Of a DNA stretch of 47,506 bases, positions 1-8,149 are shown piece after piece (within the stretch, counting starts at the first letter, position 1; the number at the start of each line of letters is the position of its first letter). Source of the stretch: Anaerolineales bacterium (GTDB lineage Bacteria > Chloroflexota > Anaerolineae > Anaerolineales > Villigracilaceae); NCBI GenBank assembly GCA_013360875.1, contig JABWAU010000013.1:1-47506 (forward strand), given 5' to 3'. A program made the position numbers and the translations under genes. The notes beneath the pieces were generated by a model. The model was not told where the DNA came from, ran no database searches, and worked only from the letters and a program-made list of their open reading frames with translations.

Positions 1-2
1 CG

Positions 3-146
3 GAGATCCACCCCGACTACATGAACCCCATCACACACGAAAGCATCCGGCAGACGGCGGCGCGCCTCCGCTCCGAGGTGTGGATGGAGGCGCGTCCCGA
101 AGTGTTGAGCCGGTTTCGCCGGAACAATTCCAAAGGTCAGATTTGA
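3..146 (+). CDS. C-terminal fragment of an unidentified protein
   Basis: The frame is open from the left edge of the window and ends at TGA 144-146, giving the last 47 residues of a protein that begins outside. The tail is hydrophilic and rich in Arg and Glu (it contains [12 protein letters not shown] and ends [10 protein letters not shown]), with no membrane segment. I do not recognise the family. Its last 10 bases overlap the 3' end of convergent folE. That it is real rests on the continuous frame to the edge and the clean stop at the folE boundary, so the call is only moderate. Confidence 0.5.
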   Translation, partial: EIHPDYMNPITHESIRQTAARLRSEVWMEARPEVLSRFRRNNSKGQI

Positions 147-763
147 AGCGGCTTGGCGCCGCGCGAAATGTTATCCAGAAATTCCTGTCTCGTCGCCAGG
201 TTGGCGCGGAAGGCACCGTGCATGGCGGAGGTCGTCATACGCGCGTCGTGTTTTTTGACACCGCGCATCATCGAGCAAAGGTGAACCGCCTCGACCACGA
301 CAGCCACGCCCTGCGGCTGAAGGTTCTTCTGAAGGAAGTCCGCGATCTGCCGCGTCATCCGCTCCTGAACTTGCAGCCTGCGTGCGTACATATCCACGAT
401 GCGGGGGATCTTCGAAAGACCGATCACCATGCCCGCAGGGATGTAAGCCACGTGCGCGCGCCCCAAGAACGGAAGCATGTGATGTTCGCACAAACTGTAG
501 AATTCGATGTCGCGCACCAGCACCATTTCGTCATAACTGATGTTGAAGAGCGCGCCGTTCACAACGCGTTCCGGGTCCATGTCGTATCCGCCGAGCAGTT
601 CGGTGTACATGCGCGCCACCCGATGCGGAGTGTTCTTCAAACCCTCGCGCTGGGGATCCTCACCCAGCGCTTTGATCAAATTCGAAACCAGCCTCCCGAC
701 CTCTTCGACGTTTACGCGCGTCGAAGTCGTCTCGACCTCATCCATATCGTCGTTAAACTCCAT
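137..763 (-). CDS. folE: GTP cyclohydrolase I
   Basis: FolE converts GTP to 7,8-dihydroneopterin triphosphate, the first step of folate and pterin synthesis, in the cytoplasm. The 208-residue product has the usual family length. It shows the zinc-site motif LCEHHMLPF (Cys92, His95) and the third zinc ligand Cys163 in VHLCSMM, with the conserved [16 protein letters not shown] core between them and [10 protein letters not shown] after. The start is ATG 763, preceded by AAGGAG about eight bases upstream. The frame stays open well beyond this point, to about 1048, but that extension overlaps hpf and shows no family similarity. The gene lies downstream of hpf with a hairpin terminator between them. 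Confidence 0.95.
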   Translation of the reverse strand: MEFNDDMDEVETTSTRVNVEEVGRLVSNLIKALGEDPQREGLKNTPHRVARMYTELLGGYDMDPERVVNGALFNISYDEMVLVRDIEFYSLCEHHMLPFLGRAHVAYIPAGMVIGLSKIPRIVDMYARRLQVQERMTRQIADFLQKNLQPQGVAVVVEAVHLCSMMRGVKKHDARMTTSAMHGAFRANLATRQEFLDNISRGAKPLQI

Positions 764-780
764 TTTCACTCCTTGAGAAA

Positions 781-810
781 ACCAGTGGCGCCCGGCGCCA
801 CTGGTTTTTT
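781..810. terminator. Rho-independent terminator hairpin between hpf and folE
   Basis: A perfect inverted repeat of 12 bases with almost no loop (arms 781-792 and 794-805) is followed on the + strand by seven T. On the - strand, in which hpf is read, the arm is followed by TTTTC and preceded by an A-run, so it can act in both directions. It lies just after the hpf stop and only 18 bases before the folE start, next to the folE ribosome-binding site. Confidence 0.8.
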
Positions 811-831
811 TATTTACCGTCCTCTGAACCA

Positions 832-1398
832 CTAACCGACCACAGGTTCGATCAATCCGTATGTGCCGTTCCGCCTCCGGTACAGCACCTGAATCGAATT
901 CTGCTCCGCGTTGAAGAAAACGAAGAAGTTGTCGTGCCCGAGCAGCCGCATCTGTTCCACCGCCTCGTCTTCGGTCATGGGGATCAGCACGAATTTTTTC
1001 CGGCGGGCGATCAACGGAAGCAGTTCGCCGGTCTCGTCCACGGGCCATTCCTCCTCGACGACCTCCGCCGCCGAACGACCGTCCCCGCGCCCCCGATAAT
1101 GCCTGCCCTTGTAGCGTTCGATCTGTCGCTGCATTTTGTCGAGCGCGGCGTCGAATGCGGCGCGCAAATCGTCCGCCCGCTCCTCGGTTCGCAGGATAAA
1201 GCCCTTACCGCGCAGGGTGATCTGCGCGACCTGGCGGTCGTTCGCGTTCCTCGCCGCCTTGACGTGCGACACTTCGACCCGAATCTCGTCTATATCCTGA
1301 AGGTAGCGTTCCAATTTGGCGGCTTTCTTCTCGATGTATTCGCGGGTGTTATCAGCCAGCCGCATATTACGTGCCAGTGTCTCAATTTTGTTCGCCAT
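832..1398 (-). CDS. hpf: Ribosome hibernation promoting factor, long form
   Basis: Long HPF binds the 30S subunit and joins two 70S ribosomes into inactive 100S dimers in slow growth. The 188-residue protein has an N-terminal RaiA/S30AE domain (about residues 3-100, with the basic helix around residues 85-100), an acidic linker (about 110-125), and a C-terminal dimerisation domain (about 130-185, [19 protein letters not shown] then FFVFFNAE). This two-domain layout separates it from short HPF or YfiA. The start is ATG 1398, with AGGAG nine bases upstream. Reading further upstream would run into comF and adds no conserved sequence. It is read in the same direction as comF. Confidence 0.93.
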   Translation of the reverse strand: MANKIETLARNMRLADNTREYIEKKAAKLERYLQDIDEIRVEVSHVKAARNANDRQVAQITLRGKGFILRTEERADDLRAAFDAALDKMQRQIERYKGRHYRGRGDGRSAAEVVEEEWPVDETGELLPLIARRKKFVLIPMTEDEAVEQMRLLGHDNFFVFFNAEQNSIQVLYRRRNGTYGLIEPVVG

Positions 1399-1442
1399 AC
1401 AGAATCTCCTAAAAGGGTTATCAATGGCGCAGCGCGCCAATG

Positions 1443-2180
1443 TCAAACGCGGTTCAAATCGTGGTGTGGAAGAGCGCGCGCGATGGTCAATGCGTACACC
1501 TCCCGCGCGCCGGCCGAGCATAACGCCTCTGCGCAGGAGTGGATCGTGGAGCCGGTGGTCGCCACGTCGTCCATCAACAGAACCGACCTACGCTTCACAA
1601 TCTCCGCCTCAGCCTGAAACGCCTTCAAGACATTTTCCCTCCGCTCTGAGATGGTCAAACCGACCTGCGAACGGGTATCCCGGGATTTCCATAACCCCTG
1701 CGGGGCATATTGCAACCCAAGTTCATACGCAAGCGGCCGCGCGACCAGCCCAACCTGATTATACCCCCGCTCTTTCAACCGCTTTTTTCCAAGCGGCACA
1801 GGTATGAGCATGTCCACATTCCACTGCAGGGAACGGACGAAGCCCGCCATATCGCGCGCCAGCGCATCCCCGATTCCCATATTGCGGCGGTATTTCAGCG
1901 TGTGAAGGGCGTTCTGCACAGGGGAATCAAAAACCGCCCACGATCGCATCGTTCGATACGAGGGCGGGTTCGAGGCGCATTTTTCACAGGTAACGGACTT
2001 GTGGACCGGAATCCCGCATTTATCGCAAAACGGCTCTTCAATGCGCGGGACGCGCGCCCGGCAATCCGGGCACCATGCGCTTCCCGCCTTTCCGCAACCG
2101 CCGCACACCGGCGGGAAGAGAAGGTCTATCCCGCTCCACGCCAATCGGTAGATTCGATAGGACCACGGAATGTTATTCAC
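1443..2180 (-). CDS. comF: ComF family phosphoribosyltransferase-like protein
   Basis: The 245-residue product has the ComF/GntX layout. Two N-terminal four-cysteine zinc knuckles are visible (Cys26, 29, 37, 40 and Cys52, 55, 65, 68). A type I phosphoribosyltransferase fold follows, with the PRPP loop VLLMDDVATTGST near residue 205, and GYNQVGLVARPLA is the typical ComF core segment. In competent bacteria ComF works in DNA uptake; elsewhere its biochemical role is unclear, and no other competence gene is visible here. The start is GTG 2180 with no obvious ribosome-binding site, so the true start could differ slightly. The 103-base gap to tadC holds only a weak 5-bp hairpin (2249-2263). Confidence 0.88.
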   Translation of the reverse strand: MNNIPWSYRIYRLAWSGIDLLFPPVCGGCGKAGSAWCPDCRARVPRIEEPFCDKCGIPVHKSVTCEKCASNPPSYRTMRSWAVFDSPVQNALHTLKYRRNMGIGDALARDMAGFVRSLQWNVDMLIPVPLGKKRLKERGYNQVGLVARPLAYELGLQYAPQGLWKSRDTRSQVGLTISERRENVLKAFQAEAEIVKRRSVLLMDDVATTGSTIHSCAEALCSAGAREVYALTIARALPHHDLNRV

Positions 2181-2283
2181 GAATAACGCATTAGAAATAT
2201 CGTAAACGAAGTTCTACGAATTTTCCGTTTTGCCAAATAATGCAGTTGACTGCTTTATGCAGTAAAAGCCTGCCCGAAAAAGG

Positions 2284-3225
2284 TTATAACGTGAACGAAG
2301 CCATGATCTGGATGGCGGCTGGCGTCAGAATAATGATCATAATGGTCGGGAAGATCAGGAACGCCATGGGGAGGACCATCTTGACCGGCGCCTTATGAGC
2401 CTCCTCCTCCGCCGCCTGACGACGCTTCAAGCGCATCTGTTCGGACTGGATACGCAAAATCTTCGCCATGCTCACGCCGAGTTGTTCGCTCTGGATGATG
2501 GCGGCGACGAAGCTGGTCATTTCGGGAATGCCCAGCCTGTCTGCCATGTCCTTGAGGGCGTCGCGCCGCGTTTTGCCGAGTTGTATCTCGCGAATGGTCC
2601 TCGCGAACGCGAGAGCCAGCGCGTTATCCCACTTTTCGCTCACTTTGTTCATGGCGGCGTCGAAACCCAAGCCCGCCTCCACGCAGATCGTCAGCAGGTC
2701 CAACGCGTCCGGCATCGCTTTGCGAATCTCCCTTTGGCGGTTCGTGATCCGGCTCGAGAGCATCAGGTGCGGGAGGTAGAACCCGCCGAAGGTCGCCCCG
2801 AAAATAAATATGGCGTTATCGTTCAGGTTCGGCTCCGGCGAAAGCAGGAACATCGCCGTCACAAAGCCGCCCAGCATCACGGCAAGAATGAACCGTATCG
2901 CCAGAAAAGTGGCGGCATCTATGGGCCAGGGATTGCCCGCCAGTTCCATCCGCCTCGCCGTATCTTGTATCGCTTTTTGAGGGGTAAAACGCGCGGAGAT
3001 CTCCCCGATCCGCCGGACAATCGGAATGATGACCCGCTCGGTAAACGGTTGGGAGAGTTCGATTTCCTCCAGCGACACCACGTCGCCGCGCTGAAGGTAC
3101 TCAGCCAGCCGCGCCTGCAGGGGGTCCTCCTCCTCCTGCGCCCTCTGCCGCAATCCCACTGAAACCACGCCGATGACTACGAGCAAGATGACAAAACCGA
3201 TGGCGATCCATCCAACAATCGGCAT
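2284..3225 (-). CDS. tadC: Tad pilus inner-membrane platform protein, TadC-like (GspF fold)
   Basis: TadC and TadB form the membrane platform on which the TadA motor builds a Flp-type pilus. The 313-residue protein has an N-terminal membrane helix (about 5-24), a pair of helices after residue 100, a long cytoplasmic T2SSF domain (DALDLLTICVEAGLGFDAAM, then ALKDMADRLGIPEM and QSEQLGVSMAKILR), and a C-terminal helix. The ATG at 3225 is preferred over a TTG 12 bases upstream because GAGGTG sits six bases before it. That binding site overlaps the end of tadB, whose stop ends one base before this ATG, so translation is probably coupled. Confidence 0.88.
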   Translation of the reverse strand: MPIVGWIAIGFVILLVVIGVVSVGLRQRAQEEEDPLQARLAEYLQRGDVVSLEEIELSQPFTERVIIPIVRRIGEISARFTPQKAIQDTARRMELAGNPWPIDAATFLAIRFILAVMLGGFVTAMFLLSPEPNLNDNAIFIFGATFGGFYLPHLMLSSRITNRQREIRKAMPDALDLLTICVEAGLGFDAAMNKVSEKWDNALALAFARTIREIQLGKTRRDALKDMADRLGIPEMTSFVAAIIQSEQLGVSMAKILRIQSEQMRLKRRQAAEEEAHKAPVKMVLPMAFLIFPTIMIIILTPAAIQIMASFTL

Positions 3226-3226
3226 G

Positions 3227-4198
3227 TTACACCTCAATATCCGCGATCTTCTGCATCACAAAATAACCGGATACGATCAACCCCACGATGACCGAGATTG
3301 CGATGATCCCGCAGGCCGGCTGAGGGACAATACCGTTCTCGGCAAAAAATTGACCGATGTACTCGGGACTGATGAACCAAAGCGCCAGCGCGAGACCGAT
3401 CGGGATCATGGAAAGAATACCACCGGATGCCCGGACATTTGCCGTCATCACCCGGATCTCGCCCTTGATCCTGACGCGTTCACGGATGGTGAAGGATATG
3501 GTGTCCAGGATCTCGGAGAGATTGCCTCCCACCTCCCGCTGCACATTGATCGCCGTGACGACGAAATCGAGGTCGTCGCTCGGAATGCGGCGGAGGAGGT
3601 TGTCCAGCGCCTTCTCCATCGGAATGCCGATCTGCATTTCCTGAACGACCCGCCGAAACTCATCGGAAATGGGAGAGGGCAGTTCGCGGCTGACCGCCTC
3701 CATTGCCTGCATGGTCGAGTAACCGGCGCGCAAGCCGTTGACCATGAGGTTCAGCATGTCGCCCAACTGGTCGTCGAATTTTCTGATCCTGGCGACCTGT
3801 TGCTGCCTCACGTAAAAACGGGGCAGGAAGAAGCCAATAACCGCGCCGATCGCAAAGGATATATACCAGATATTAGGCTGAAGAAGGAGCGCGACCAAGC
3901 CCACCCCCACTGTGGAAATCACTATCAGCGCATAATACTCCGCGACCTTGAGTTTCAGGTCGGCGCGGGCAAGTTCGCGCGCGATCCGGTCTCCCATCGA
4001 GGAACTGGCGACTCTGCGGTTCAACCAATCCGTCACAATGGACCGGACGGCTGCCTGCTGGGCTTCCCTGGCTTCTTCGTCCTTTTCGAATTGACCGAGA
4101 CGCTCGTCCACGAGGGATCGTTCGCTCACAATCGTAACCACCACCCCCACGATCAGAAGTATCAATATCAGCGCGCCGCCAATCAGAATAAGATTCAT
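3227..4198 (-). CDS. tadB: Tad pilus inner-membrane platform protein, TadB-like (GspF fold)
   Basis: This 323-residue protein is the second GspF-type platform protein of the Tad system. It has an N-terminal helix (about 3-23), a helix pair near residues 90-125, the T2SSF segment (DDQLGDMLNLMVNGLRAGYS, then REVGGNLSEILDTIS) and a C-terminal pair of helices (about 260-315). The motif RAGYSTMQAME followed by EMQIGIPMEKALDNL is characteristic of TadB. It starts at ATG 4198, 20 bases after the tadA stop. It is paralogous to the adjacent tadC, as is normal in tad loci. Confidence 0.9.
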   Translation of the reverse strand: MNLILIGGALILILLIVGVVVTIVSERSLVDERLGQFEKDEEAREAQQAAVRSIVTDWLNRRVASSSMGDRIARELARADLKLKVAEYYALIVISTVGVGLVALLLQPNIWYISFAIGAVIGFFLPRFYVRQQQVARIRKFDDQLGDMLNLMVNGLRAGYSTMQAMEAVSRELPSPISDEFRRVVQEMQIGIPMEKALDNLLRRIPSDDLDFVVTAINVQREVGGNLSEILDTISFTIRERVRIKGEIRVMTANVRASGGILSMIPIGLALALWFISPEYIGQFFAENGIVPQPACGIIAISVIVGLIVSGYFVMQKIADIEV

Positions 4199-4218
4199 AA
4201 CCTTAACCTGCTTCGCAA

Positions 4219-5637
4219 TTAATAGCGCCGCCGTTCTCCAATGCCGAAAATGGACGGCGGCAAATTGATACCCGCCGCTTCGATCTTGTCAATGAACTTG
4301 GGCCTCAACCCGGTCGGTCGCAACCGGCCGATGACCTTTCCGGCTTCGACGCCGGTCTGCTCGAAGACGAAGATGTCGGTCATGGTGATTATATCCCCCT
4401 CCATACCGCTGATCTCGGTGATGTGGGTCACTTTACGAGTGCCGTCACGCATGCGCTCCTGGTGGCAAATAACGTCAATGGCGCTTGCCGTCTGTTCACG
4501 GATGGCGCGTACGGGGAGTTCCATGCCCGCCATCAAACACATCGTTTCCACGCGGGAGAGCGCGTCGCGCGGGGAGTTGGCGTGGGCGGTTGTCATGGAG
4601 CCGTCGTGACCCGTGTTCATGGCTTGAAGCATGTCCAGGGTTTCGCCGCCGCGGCACTCTCCCACGATGATTCGTTCGGGACGCATACGGAGGGAGTTGA
4701 TGACGAGATCGCGGATCGTGATCTCACCGCGACCCTCGATGTTGGGCGGGCGGGATTCGAGAGTGACCACGTGCTCCTGGCGCAACTGCAACTCCGCGGC
4801 GTTTTCGATCGTGATGATCCTTTCATCGTTGGGGATGAAGCCGGACAAGATGTTCAGGAGGGTGGTCTTGCCCGAACCCGTGCCGCCGGAAATCAATATA
4901 TTCAAGCGGGCTTCCACGCACGCCTTCAAAAACTGGATCGCTTCGTGCGTGATCGAGCCGAACTGGATTAGTTGTTCCACCGTGATGGGATTCTTCGAAA
5001 ATTTACGAATGGTCAGCGTGGGTCCGACGAGCGAGATCGGAGGGATAACCGCGTTGACGCGGGAACCGTCGGGCAGGCGGGCATCCACATACGGGCTCGA
5101 CTCGTCAATGCGGCGCCCCAGAGGCGCGACGATACGATCAATGACGCGCATCACGTGATCGTTGTTCTCGAAGGTGACGGGAACGCGATGCAATTTGCCT
5201 TTTCGCTCGATGTAAACATTCTTGGGCCCGTTGACCATGATTTCGGTGATGGTGTCGTCTTCCAACAGCGGCTGCAACGGACCAAGACCGAGAATTTCCG
5301 CCGCGATCTGCTCGAACAGGCGGGCGCGCTCGGGACGGGAAAGAACTATGTTCTCCTCGGCGAGTATTTGCTCGAAGAGGTCCTGGATCGTCCGGCGGAC
5401 TTCCTCCGTCCGGCTGATGTCCATGGTTGGATCCAGTTCGGAAAGCAGTTTGTTCTGGACGCGCGTTTTCAGGTCGAAGTAAGAGCCGGCCTGTGGAGAT
5501 GTGATAGGCGCATTCACCCTTCTCGATTGCAGTGAGGAAAGACGCGATCCTTCACCGCTGCCCTGGCTGGGCGAAGGCGGGGTCCCGCCGGAAGACGCGC
5601 CCCCTTGTCCCTGTTCGATTCTTTTTAAGAGAGACAT
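4219..5637 (-). CDS. tadA: Tad pilus assembly ATPase TadA/CpaF
   Basis: TadA is the hexameric secretion ATPase that drives pilus extension. The 472-residue protein has a disordered Gly/Ser/Pro-rich N-terminus (about 10-50), an N-terminal domain with IMVNGPKNVYIERKG, and the RecA-like motor domain. Visible motifs are Walker A GGTGSGKT (251-258), the Walker B/Asp-box region IIVGECRGGETLDML, and the His box GSMTTAHAN. The start is ATG 5637, and the sequence AAGGAGATGTAAATC lies just upstream. It sits between cpaE and tadB in one transcriptional direction. Confidence 0.95.
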   Translation of the reverse strand: MSLLKRIEQGQGGASSGGTPPSPSQGSGEGSRLSSLQSRRVNAPITSPQAGSYFDLKTRVQNKLLSELDPTMDISRTEEVRRTIQDLFEQILAEENIVLSRPERARLFEQIAAEILGLGPLQPLLEDDTITEIMVNGPKNVYIERKGKLHRVPVTFENNDHVMRVIDRIVAPLGRRIDESSPYVDARLPDGSRVNAVIPPISLVGPTLTIRKFSKNPITVEQLIQFGSITHEAIQFLKACVEARLNILISGGTGSGKTTLLNILSGFIPNDERIITIENAAELQLRQEHVVTLESRPPNIEGRGEITIRDLVINSLRMRPERIIVGECRGGETLDMLQAMNTGHDGSMTTAHANSPRDALSRVETMCLMAGMELPVRAIREQTASAIDVICHQERMRDGTRKVTHITEISGMEGDIITMTDIFVFEQTGVEAGKVIGRLRPTGLRPKFIDKIEAAGINLPPSIFGIGERRRY

Positions 5638-5681
5638 GATTTACATCTCCTTGCGAGTTATCGGCTCGCAATCGCTAAACA

Positions 5682-6899
5682 TTATTCGCCGCCGGATTCC
5701 TGCGCCGCAACCCGGGTTCGGACATTTTCAGCCAGTGCAAAGATACTGCGTGCAACAGGCTGGCTCTTATTATCCATCACGAATGGCACGCCGCGGTTGA
5801 CAGCCTTTACCGCCGTGACCTCGTCCGACGGAATGACCAGCGCGACCTCCTGCTTCAGGTTGTCCGCGACCCGTTCCGGTGTAATGTTCACCTTCCTGTC
5901 GTAGCGATTCATGATGAACATAATGCGGTCGCGTCGGATGCCGAGATTCTGCAAAAGGTCAAGGAAGAGGCGGCTGTTCTTGATGGAGGGGATATCCTGG
6001 GTGGTGACAAGCACAACGAGATCGCTCACGTCAATGGTAGCCAGGGTCAGGTCCGTCAGGATCGGCATGGTGTCAACGATCACGAAGGAATACAGTTGCG
6101 CGAGGAATTCGAGCATTTTACCGAACTGCGCGCTCGATACCTTGTCGGCATATTCAGGGCGGTTCGGCGCGGCAAGAATGTGAAGTCCCGTGGCGGAATG
6201 TTTGACCATGACCTCTTCGACGATCTCCGCGTCCAGTTCTTCCGCGCGCGGCGCGAGGTCGAGTACCGTGTTCTTGCCCTGTTCGTTGATGAACATGGCG
6301 ACGTCACCAAATTGCAGGTTTCCATCCACGAGAGCGACGCGGGTATCGGAATTCTTTAATGCAAGCGCCAGGTTGACCGCGATGGTGGTGCAGCCCGTAC
6401 CGCCTTTGGGACTGTAGACAACGACGATCTTTCCGCGCGGTCCCCGTTGGCCCGCAATCACGCCAGGCATGCCGACGAGGGGAGCAGATTGCACGCGCGC
6501 CGCCTTCGATTTTTCGACCTGCGCCATTTCACCGGCGCGGCGAATGGCGGAGATCAGTTCGTCGCCCATGGGCGGCTTGGTGAGGAAATCCCTGGCGCCC
6601 GCCAGCATGGCGCGTCGCATGTAGTTCTGGTCGCTTTGAACCGATAAAATCACAACCTGAACAGCCTGTTGTTTTGCGCGAATCGCTTCCGTCGCCGCGA
6701 TCCCGTCCATATCCGGCATGTTGATGTCCATCAGGACCACATCGGGATTCAGGTCCTGCGAAGCCTGGATCGCCTCCTTGCCGGTGCGCGCGATGCCGAC
6801 CACTTCCACGTCGGACTCGAATTGCAACAACTTTTTTACGTTCTCGCGCGTCTCGGAAACATCGTCCACGATCAACACACGAACTTTTTCGCCTGGCAT
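5682..6899 (-). CDS. cpaE: CpaE/TadZ-type protein: receiver domain fused to MinD/ParA-like ATPase
   Basis: CpaE/TadZ places the Tad machine, usually at a pole. Residues 6-125 are a response-regulator receiver with all phosphorylation residues present (Asp12/Asp13, acceptor Asp58 in LMDINMP, Ser86, Lys108 in LTKPP). Residues 157-400 are a MinD/ParA fold with a deviant P-loop, KGGTGCTT (165-172). The first signature Lys is kept, but Cys170 replaces the Lys of GK[ST]. Loss of that Lys is common in CpaE/TadZ proteins, whereas an intact receiver is less usual. ATG 6899 is favoured over an in-frame GTG nine bases upstream because AAGG lies at a good distance. tadA follows after 44 bases. Confidence 0.9.
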   Translation of the reverse strand: MPGEKVRVLIVDDVSETRENVKKLLQFESDVEVVGIARTGKEAIQASQDLNPDVVLMDINMPDMDGIAATEAIRAKQQAVQVVILSVQSDQNYMRRAMLAGARDFLTKPPMGDELISAIRRAGEMAQVEKSKAARVQSAPLVGMPGVIAGQRGPRGKIVVVYSPKGGTGCTTIAVNLALALKNSDTRVALVDGNLQFGDVAMFINEQGKNTVLDLAPRAEELDAEIVEEVMVKHSATGLHILAAPNRPEYADKVSSAQFGKMLEFLAQLYSFVIVDTMPILTDLTLATIDVSDLVVLVTTQDIPSIKNSRLFLDLLQNLGIRRDRIMFIMNRYDRKVNITPERVADNLKQEVALVIPSDEVTAVKAVNRGVPFVMDNKSQPVARSIFALAENVRTRVAAQESGGE

Positions 6900-6926
6900 A
6901 CTACGCACCTTGAAAGTGGGTTATTG

Positions 6927-7997
6927 TTACGGTTGAGCCTGGATAATGTCATTGGGCAACAGGGGAGGAGACAGGAAATCAATGCGAGGGTTTTGAGCGT
7001 ATGGAAGTTTGGACGGCAGCGAAATGTTGTATTGGGTCAAAACGCTCGTAAGCGTGGCGGATTGCGCGTCTATTTTGGACGTGTCGTTCGGATTTCGCAA
7101 CGTCATCGAGAACACGGCGCCGCTGTATATAAAGTAGTTCAGGGAAATGGAATCCTGCGGGGAAACCATCAACGTGATGATGTCGGGATTTTGCACGGTC
7201 TGCGTTGGCGTGGTCTGGGCGGCAGGATCCTCCGGAGCGGCAGTCTCCAGCCTGAGGGGGAAGTTTCCGAAATTCAGCACGATGACGTCCTGCAGGATGA
7301 TCTGGCAAACCAGGCGGGGGCGCTGCGGCTCGGAAGGCACCACGTAGATGGGTTTCTGGAAGGTCGGGTCGAGTTCCGTGCGTCCCTGCCGCGCCGCTTC
7401 TCCGGGGGTCGCCGGATCAATCGTGATAATGGGGCGACCGTCTTCCGGGAAGAATATATCCTGCATGGAGGAAAGGTAATTCGGAAGCAGTGATTGGTAG
7501 GCGGGATCAACGTCCACAAGAGTCATGCACACATTGACGTTCACGTGCGCGCCCTTATTGATGGCATAGGCGGACGTGGCGAGACGATTCGTCGGGATGG
7601 AAGCAGCCACCATGCCGACCGGAACCTGGAACGACCACGAAGGAGGAGGCAATTGACCAGCGCCTTCGCCGACCATCGAGGAGGTGATCAAAGTGCCGGG
7701 CTCCAGGTTGAACCGCGCGGTCTGACCGATCAGATTCACCTCCTCGCCCTTCTCGAACATGACCTCAACCACACGTTCCGGGGGCAGGGAGAACGTGCCC
7801 AACATTGCCTCGGTGATCACCGTGCCCTGGGGAATGTTCTGCACGGCATAGTAAACCTCTATTGTAGCCGCCTCGGTGGCAATTGAAACACTCGGCGCAA
7901 TCCCTCCGCCGATCTGGCTGCCGATAGCAAAATATACCAGCGCCAAACCAACGATCACGATCAATATGAGCAAGATCAATATTCTTCCGCGACGCAT
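6927..7997 (-). CDS. cpaB: CpaB/RcpC-like Tad assembly protein with SAF domain
   Basis: The 356-residue protein starts MRRGRI, followed by a single membrane helix (about 6-26) and an extracytoplasmic part. Residues about 45-110 match an SAF domain (QNIPQGTVITEAML, then LPPERVVEVM and GTLITSSMV), the hallmark of CpaB/RcpC proteins. The rest has low complexity with Pro/Thr/Gln stretches around residues 225-265. In diderms RcpC works with the secretin RcpA. No secretin is present here, so the partner is unclear. ATG 7997 has AGGAG upstream, and the frame before it shows nothing conserved. It is the first gene of the tad operon. Confidence 0.82.
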   Translation of the reverse strand: MRRGRILILLILIVIVGLALVYFAIGSQIGGGIAPSVSIATEAATIEVYYAVQNIPQGTVITEAMLGTFSLPPERVVEVMFEKGEEVNLIGQTARFNLEPGTLITSSMVGEGAGQLPPPSWSFQVPVGMVAASIPTNRLATSAYAINKGAHVNVNVCMTLVDVDPAYQSLLPNYLSSMQDIFFPEDGRPIITIDPATPGEAARQGRTELDPTFQKPIYVVPSEPQRPRLVCQIILQDVIVLNFGNFPLRLETAAPEDPAAQTTPTQTVQNPDIITLMVSPQDSISLNYFIYSGAVFSMTLRNPNDTSKIDAQSATLTSVLTQYNISLPSKLPYAQNPRIDFLSPPLLPNDIIQAQP

Positions 7998-8056
7998 AGG
8001 AAATTCTCCTCTCACAGTGTCCGCCAGGAACATCGGCAGATGTATCAGATTGAAAT

Positions 8057-8062
8057 ATTATA
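8057..8062 (-). promoter_or_regulatory. Candidate -10 box of the tad operon promoter
   Basis: On the - strand a perfect TATAAT lies about 60 bases before the cpaB start, in a local AT-rich patch just after the kinase operon terminator. No convincing -35 hexamer is seen at 16-18 bases, so this may be a weak or activator-dependent promoter. Its position after a terminator suggests the tad genes are transcribed separately from the kinase-regulator pair. Confidence 0.5.
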
Positions 8063-8090
8063 CAGTATAACCCCCAATTAATCATTTGGG

Positions 8091-8121
8091 AAAAAAGTAA
8101 GGCTCTGCCGCCGGGCAGAGC
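8091..8121 (-). terminator. Rho-independent terminator of the kinase/regulator operon
   Basis: Read on the - strand, the perfect 8-bp stem GCTCTGCC/GGCAGAGC (arms 8114-8121 and 8102-8109, four-base loop) is followed within a few bases by six T (complement of 8091-8096). It lies 29 bases after the kinase stop. Confidence 0.85.
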
Positions 8122-8149
8122 GATATTTACCGAAAATGGGGAAGACTAA

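Noticed and set aside
764-1048. Upstream extension of folE to 1048
   Set aside because: It crosses the terminator and hpf and lacks similarity; ATG 763 has a good binding site.
1443-1475. tRNA-like GGTTCAAATC near the end of comF
   Set aside because: No acceptor stem, anticodon arm or paired T-arm can be drawn around it, and it is coding sequence.
2181-2283. Possible short pilin (Flp) gene in the gap before tadC
   Set aside because: The gap is only 103 bases and contains no start codon with a hydrophobic pilin-like frame.
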